Shown piece by piece: positions 6,681 to 8,690 of a stretch of DNA of 8,690 nt. Position numbers and translations under genes: made by a program. The notes under the pieces were generated by a model, which had not been told where the DNA came from, did no database searches, and was given only the letters and a program-made list of their open reading frames with translations. The stretch is from Opitutales bacterium (GTDB lineage: Bacteria; Verrucomicrobiota; Verrucomicrobiia; Opitutales; Oceanipulchritudinaceae): positions 1 through 8,690 of the forward strand of contig SKLD01000243.1 of assembly GCA_007123395.1 (NCBI GenBank). Reading direction: 5' to 3'. Every line of letters begins with the position of its first letter. Position 1 is the first letter of the stretch.

Positions 6681-7655
6681 ATGAAGATCGCCTTGTCGAG
6701 TTGCTGGAACTCCCATCGCCATGAAGACGGCTACAAGATGGTGGCGGAGATGGCCGATCTCGGCTTCGAGCACATCGAGCTGTCACACGGTATCCGCATC
6801 GGGCTCGTGCCGGGTGTGCTCAAGGCCCTCGAGGAGGGGATTGTGCGGGTGGCTTCCGTGCATAATTTCTGCCCTCTGCCGACAGGTGTCATGGGGGCCG
6901 CGCCCAACCTCTACGAACCGACCGCGCGCGGTAAGCAGGAGCAGGACCTCTGGTACCGCCACACCCTCAAGACGCTCGATTTCGGAGCCCGCGTGGGGGC
7001 CGACCTCATGGTGATCCATTCCGGATCGATGCGCTTTACCCTGCGTAACTTCGACAAAAAACTCGACCGCCTGCTGGCGGCGGCGGAGGGTGGGCAGGAC
7101 GATGGTGATGAGAAAGAGGATGCCGCGAAGACCGCGGCCAAGGGCAAGGCGGCGGTCTTCGTCGAAAAGTCGCTCGCGAAATTCCGCAAGCGTATGAAAG
7201 GCCCGCGCCGGCGGCTGATCGACAATTTCAAGCGCATCGCCGAGCCTGCGCGCGAGCGGGGCATCCGTGTGGCTATTGAAAACCGCGAGGGCTTCGTCGA
7301 GTTGCCCCTCGACGAGGACATGCCGCTTCTTCTGCAGGAGTTGGAGGAACCGGATGTCTTCGGCTACTGGCACGACGCCGGGCACGCCCAGCTCAAGGAG
7401 CGCATGGGCATCGTGAAGCACTCGGCCCTACTCGAAGGCAATCGCGGTCGGCAGTTCGGGTTTCATCTCCACGACGTCAGCGAGGAGGGCCGCGACCACC
7501 AGCCCCTCGGCTCCGGTGTCATCGACTGGAAGATGGTCACTTCCTTTTTCCGCCCTGACGACCTCCTCGTCCTCGAAATGAGTCCCCGCCAGCGCAGCAA
7601 ATCCATCGCCGAAAGCCGCGACTTCCTGCAAAGGCTCCTCGCCCCCGCGAAATAG
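6681..7655 (+). CDS. Sugar phosphate isomerase/epimerase family TIM-barrel protein
   Basis: Seen in 324 residues: an N-terminal strand MKIALSSCWN, then HIELSHGI, VASVHNFCP (H61), LMVIHSGS (H113), RVAIENRE (E200), FGYWHDAGHAQ (H231, D232, H235), FGFHLHDV (H262, H264) and LVLEMSP (E299). These lie at the strand ends where xylose-isomerase-like / AP-endonuclease-2-type barrels carry their divalent metal ligands, so the fold and metal site are well supported. Family knowledge: members isomerise or epimerise sugars or cyclitols, or act on DNA abasic sites. The substrate is not determinable here. Residues about 134-175 form an extra charged, Ala/Lys/Asp/Glu-rich insertion (GGQDDGDEKEDAAK...) between barrel elements. 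The start is ATG 6681, where homology begins; the open frame upstream covers the rpsU terminator. No Shine-Dalgarno sequence. Convergent with the FmdB-like gene, with stop codons 10 bases apart. Confidence 0.85.
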   Translation: MKIALSSCWNSHRHEDGYKMVAEMADLGFEHIELSHGIRIGLVPGVLKALEEGIVRVASVHNFCPLPTGVMGAAPNLYEPTARGKQEQDLWYRHTLKTLDFGARVGADLMVIHSGSMRFTLRNFDKKLDRLLAAAEGGQDDGDEKEDAAKTAAKGKAAVFVEKSLAKFRKRMKGPRRRLIDNFKRIAEPARERGIRVAIENREGFVELPLDEDMPLLLQELEEPDVFGYWHDAGHAQLKERMGIVKHSALLEGNRGRQFGFHLHDVSEEGRDHQPLGSGVIDWKMVTSFFRPDDLLVLEMSPRQRSKSIAESRDFLQRLLAPAK

Positions 7656-7678
7656 CCGCCGCTGTCACTCCGGCGGCT
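7654..7678. terminator. Hairpin overlapping both convergent stop codons
   Basis: AGCCGCCG (7654-7661) and CGGCGGCT (7671-7678) are perfect 8-base complements with a 9-base loop. They include the last bases of the isomerase stop codon and span the stop of the FmdB-like gene. T-runs are weak (TT on the plus strand; TTT after one base on the minus strand). It probably acts as a shared bidirectional terminator or 3'-end stabiliser for the two convergent messages. Confidence 0.6.
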
Positions 7679-7970
7679 TGCGGAACGACGCCGGCCCTTG
7701 TTTGCCCGCCACTCGGTGGTAGGTTCCGGTCAACTTGTCGCGCTCGTATTTGGTGAATCCCGCCTTTTCCACATTGCGGTTGTCGAGGCGCGCCGCTGTC
7801 TGCCCCGGCGTGTGCTTCGATGCGATATTTGGTGGCAGGATCACGCGTCGCACCGGCTGGCCCGTCGCCGGGTGCTGCCGCAGCGCGGGCTCCGCCATGG
7901 ACTGCGCGACCTCAAAGCGCTCCCCGGTGCTCCCGTCTTCCTTGATGACCTCGTAAACGTAGATTGGCAT
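7665..7970 (-). CDS. FmdB-like (putative regulatory / zinc-ribbon family) protein lacking all cysteines
   Basis: Seen in 101 residues: the start MPIYVYEV and the blocks FEVAQSMAEPALRQHPATGQPVRRVILPPN follow the FmdB family pattern (MPIYeY..C..C...FE..q.m.dpp...CP.Cg..v.R.is.p). Every metal-binding cysteine is replaced: the first CxxC by IKEDGS and the CPxCG knuckle by HPATGQ. There is no cysteine anywhere in the protein. The C-terminal half is basic and hydrophilic (FTKYERDKLTGTYHRVAGKQ). Family knowledge: FmdB-type proteins are small zinc ribbons of mostly unknown function. A cysteine-free version cannot bind zinc that way, so its fold must be held differently. The start ATG at 7970 fits the family; upstream is only a weak GAAG. 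It lies 107 bases downstream of the second transposase on the same strand, with a REP-like hairpin between. Confidence 0.75.
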   Translation of the reverse strand: MPIYVYEVIKEDGSTGERFEVAQSMAEPALRQHPATGQPVRRVILPPNIASKHTPGQTAARLDNRNVEKAGFTKYERDKLTGTYHRVAGKQGPASFRKPPE

Positions 7971-8000
7971 GGCGGTTTTACTTCATGTAGGGAACAAACT

Positions 8001-8031
8001 GCAATGCGCGCGGGCAAGTCCCGATTGCTCC
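8001..8031 (-). repeat. Candidate REP-like bulged hairpin after the second transposase
   Basis: On the minus strand it begins GGAG and folds as GCAATCGGG, loop ACTTG, CCCG, unpaired CGCGC, ATTGC: a 4-bp inner stem and a 5-bp outer stem with a 5-base bulge on one side only. A tetranucleotide followed by a short bulged palindrome is the layout recognised by REP-associated transposases. It starts 47 bases past the stop of the second transposase gene. A partly matching sequence lies at 5241-5267. Confidence 0.45.
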
Positions 8032-8047
8032 TCTCAGTTGTCGCCCG

Positions 8048-8059
8048 GCGAGTTCTCGC
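8048..8059. repeat. Short dyad GCGAG-TT-CTCGC
   Basis: Two perfect 5-base arms with a 2-base centre lie between the second transposase stop and the REP-like hairpin. It could be a second stem of a composite element; on its own it is too short to interpret. Confidence 0.35.
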
Positions 8060-8077
8060 TCCAAAGCCACGCTGCCG

Positions 8078-8690
8078 TCACCCGCGCGGGTCTTCGACGG
8101 CGCAATATCCCACCCGCGTTCGCGCCACCGCCAAGTCCACATTATCGAGGATGTCTACAGGCCGACACGGCGGCGGGCGCTTCATCTGCGCGAGAATACT
8201 TGCCCCTTCGCCGTCTTCCAGCCAGTCGCGCGTTCCCAGTGCACGACCCTCCGTGAGAAACCGCGCGCGCAGCCGCAGCAACTCGTGCGACTGCAGCTCC
8301 CCGCCGTTCTTCACCGTTTCCAGTAGCGCCGCCGGGTCGATCCTCGCGCCCGTGCCGTCGCCCTTCGCCCCCGCCCCTTTGCCAAACATCAGCAGACGGT
8401 AGCACGCGAGCGCCTCCGCCGGGTCCTTCGCCGCCGGAAAGCACGCGGCCAGCGCACGGCAGAGAGTCTCCTTGCCCGCCAGCGCCTCTGTGTAGCCGCA
8501 CCAGCGATAGTTCTCCGGCAGATCAGCCAGACCCGCGCGCACTGCATTCAAGTCGATGTAAGCCGCGACCAGCCCCACCAGCCAAGGCGTGTCCTGCACA
8601 AGCACGCTGCCGAAGCGCTCCGCCCACAGCGTGCCCGCCGTCCCGTGCGCGAGATTGAACCAGCGCGTGTAGCGCTGCCGCAAGGTGCGC
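8078..8690 (-). CDS. Second REP-associated tyrosine transposase, partial (5' end beyond window)
   Basis: Seen: the frame is open to the right edge and begins in the catalytic helix RTLRQRYTRWFN, aligned with residue 132 onward of the first transposase, so the probable catalytic tyrosine (codon 8669-8671) is present. The HUH histidines would lie outside the window. TAGTLWAERFGSVLV, VRAGLADLPENYRWCGY and HELLRLR are identical or nearly so to the first copy. Elsewhere, for example around 8380-8460, the two differ widely. This makes them paralogues of one subfamily, not a recent duplication. The C-terminus ends VEDPRG, differing from the first copy. It is in opposite orientation to the first copy. 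The leftmost in-window Met-like codon (TTG at 8683) is internal, not a real start. Inferred role as for the first copy: cleavage and joining of REP-type hairpins. Confidence 0.88.
   Translation of the reverse strand, partial: RTLRQRYTRWFNLAHGTAGTLWAERFGSVLVQDTPWLVGLVAAYIDLNAVRAGLADLPENYRWCGYTEALAGKETLCRALAACFPAAKDPAEALACYRLLMFGKGAGAKGDGTGARIDPAALLETVKNGGELQSHELLRLRARFLTEGRALGTRDWLEDGEGASILAQMKRPPPCRPVDILDNVDLAVARTRVGYCAVEDPRG

Noticed and set aside
1..8690. CRISPR array, tRNA, rRNA, defence or toxin-antitoxin system
   Set aside because: No regularly spaced repeats, cloverleaf or rRNA-like conserved blocks were seen, and no paired small genes with such motifs. Small open frames are explained as shadows.

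Overview
The window is GC-rich bacterial DNA, most likely from a member of Verrucomicrobiota (Opitutae-like). This is inferred from a small bS21 gene, secreted clan GH-A glycosidases, a cysteine-free FmdB-like protein, REP-associated tyrosine transposases and starts that mostly lack a Shine-Dalgarno sequence. It is not proven: there is no rRNA and no search was possible. It reads as a chromosomal segment with a polysaccharide-use locus on the left and small housekeeping-type genes on the right, the latter bracketed by two related transposases.

Left part (1-3741). Two secreted glycoside hydrolases lie head to tail on the minus strand. The upstream one (1165-2547) is agarase-like with both clan GH-A glutamates visible. 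The downstream one (1-1047, cut by the window edge) is another GH-A-type barrel that I cannot place in a family. Divergent from them across a 300-base spacer is a HAD-superfamily phosphatase (2848-3741). A plausible reading is extracellular polysaccharide cleavage with a cytosolic phosphatase alongside, but the substrate is not determined.

Middle (3742-5215). A 478-base gap without a supported gene ends in a strikingly AT-rich leader, which runs into a complete REP-associated (Y1, HUH-type) transposase gene, 4220-5215.

Right part (5216-8690). On the minus strand there is a membrane-anchored protein with four LTxxQ-type motifs (5364-6224). Divergent from it is rpsU (bS21, 6336-6536), with a clear intrinsic terminator. 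Next comes a xylose-isomerase-like TIM-barrel (sugar phosphate isomerase/epimerase) gene (6681-7655), convergent with an FmdB-like gene whose product has no cysteine (7665-7970). Finally, a second REP-associated transposase of the same subfamily runs off the right edge on the minus strand (8078-8690). The transposases are inverted relative to each other, and each is followed by a short element with a shared layout (5241-5267, 8001-8031), which could be their REP-type substrate.

No tRNA, rRNA, CRISPR array or prophage gene was seen. I found no convincing new multi-gene system. The best leads are the REP-like element pair, the cysteine-free FmdB protein and the hairpin in the rpsU leader.
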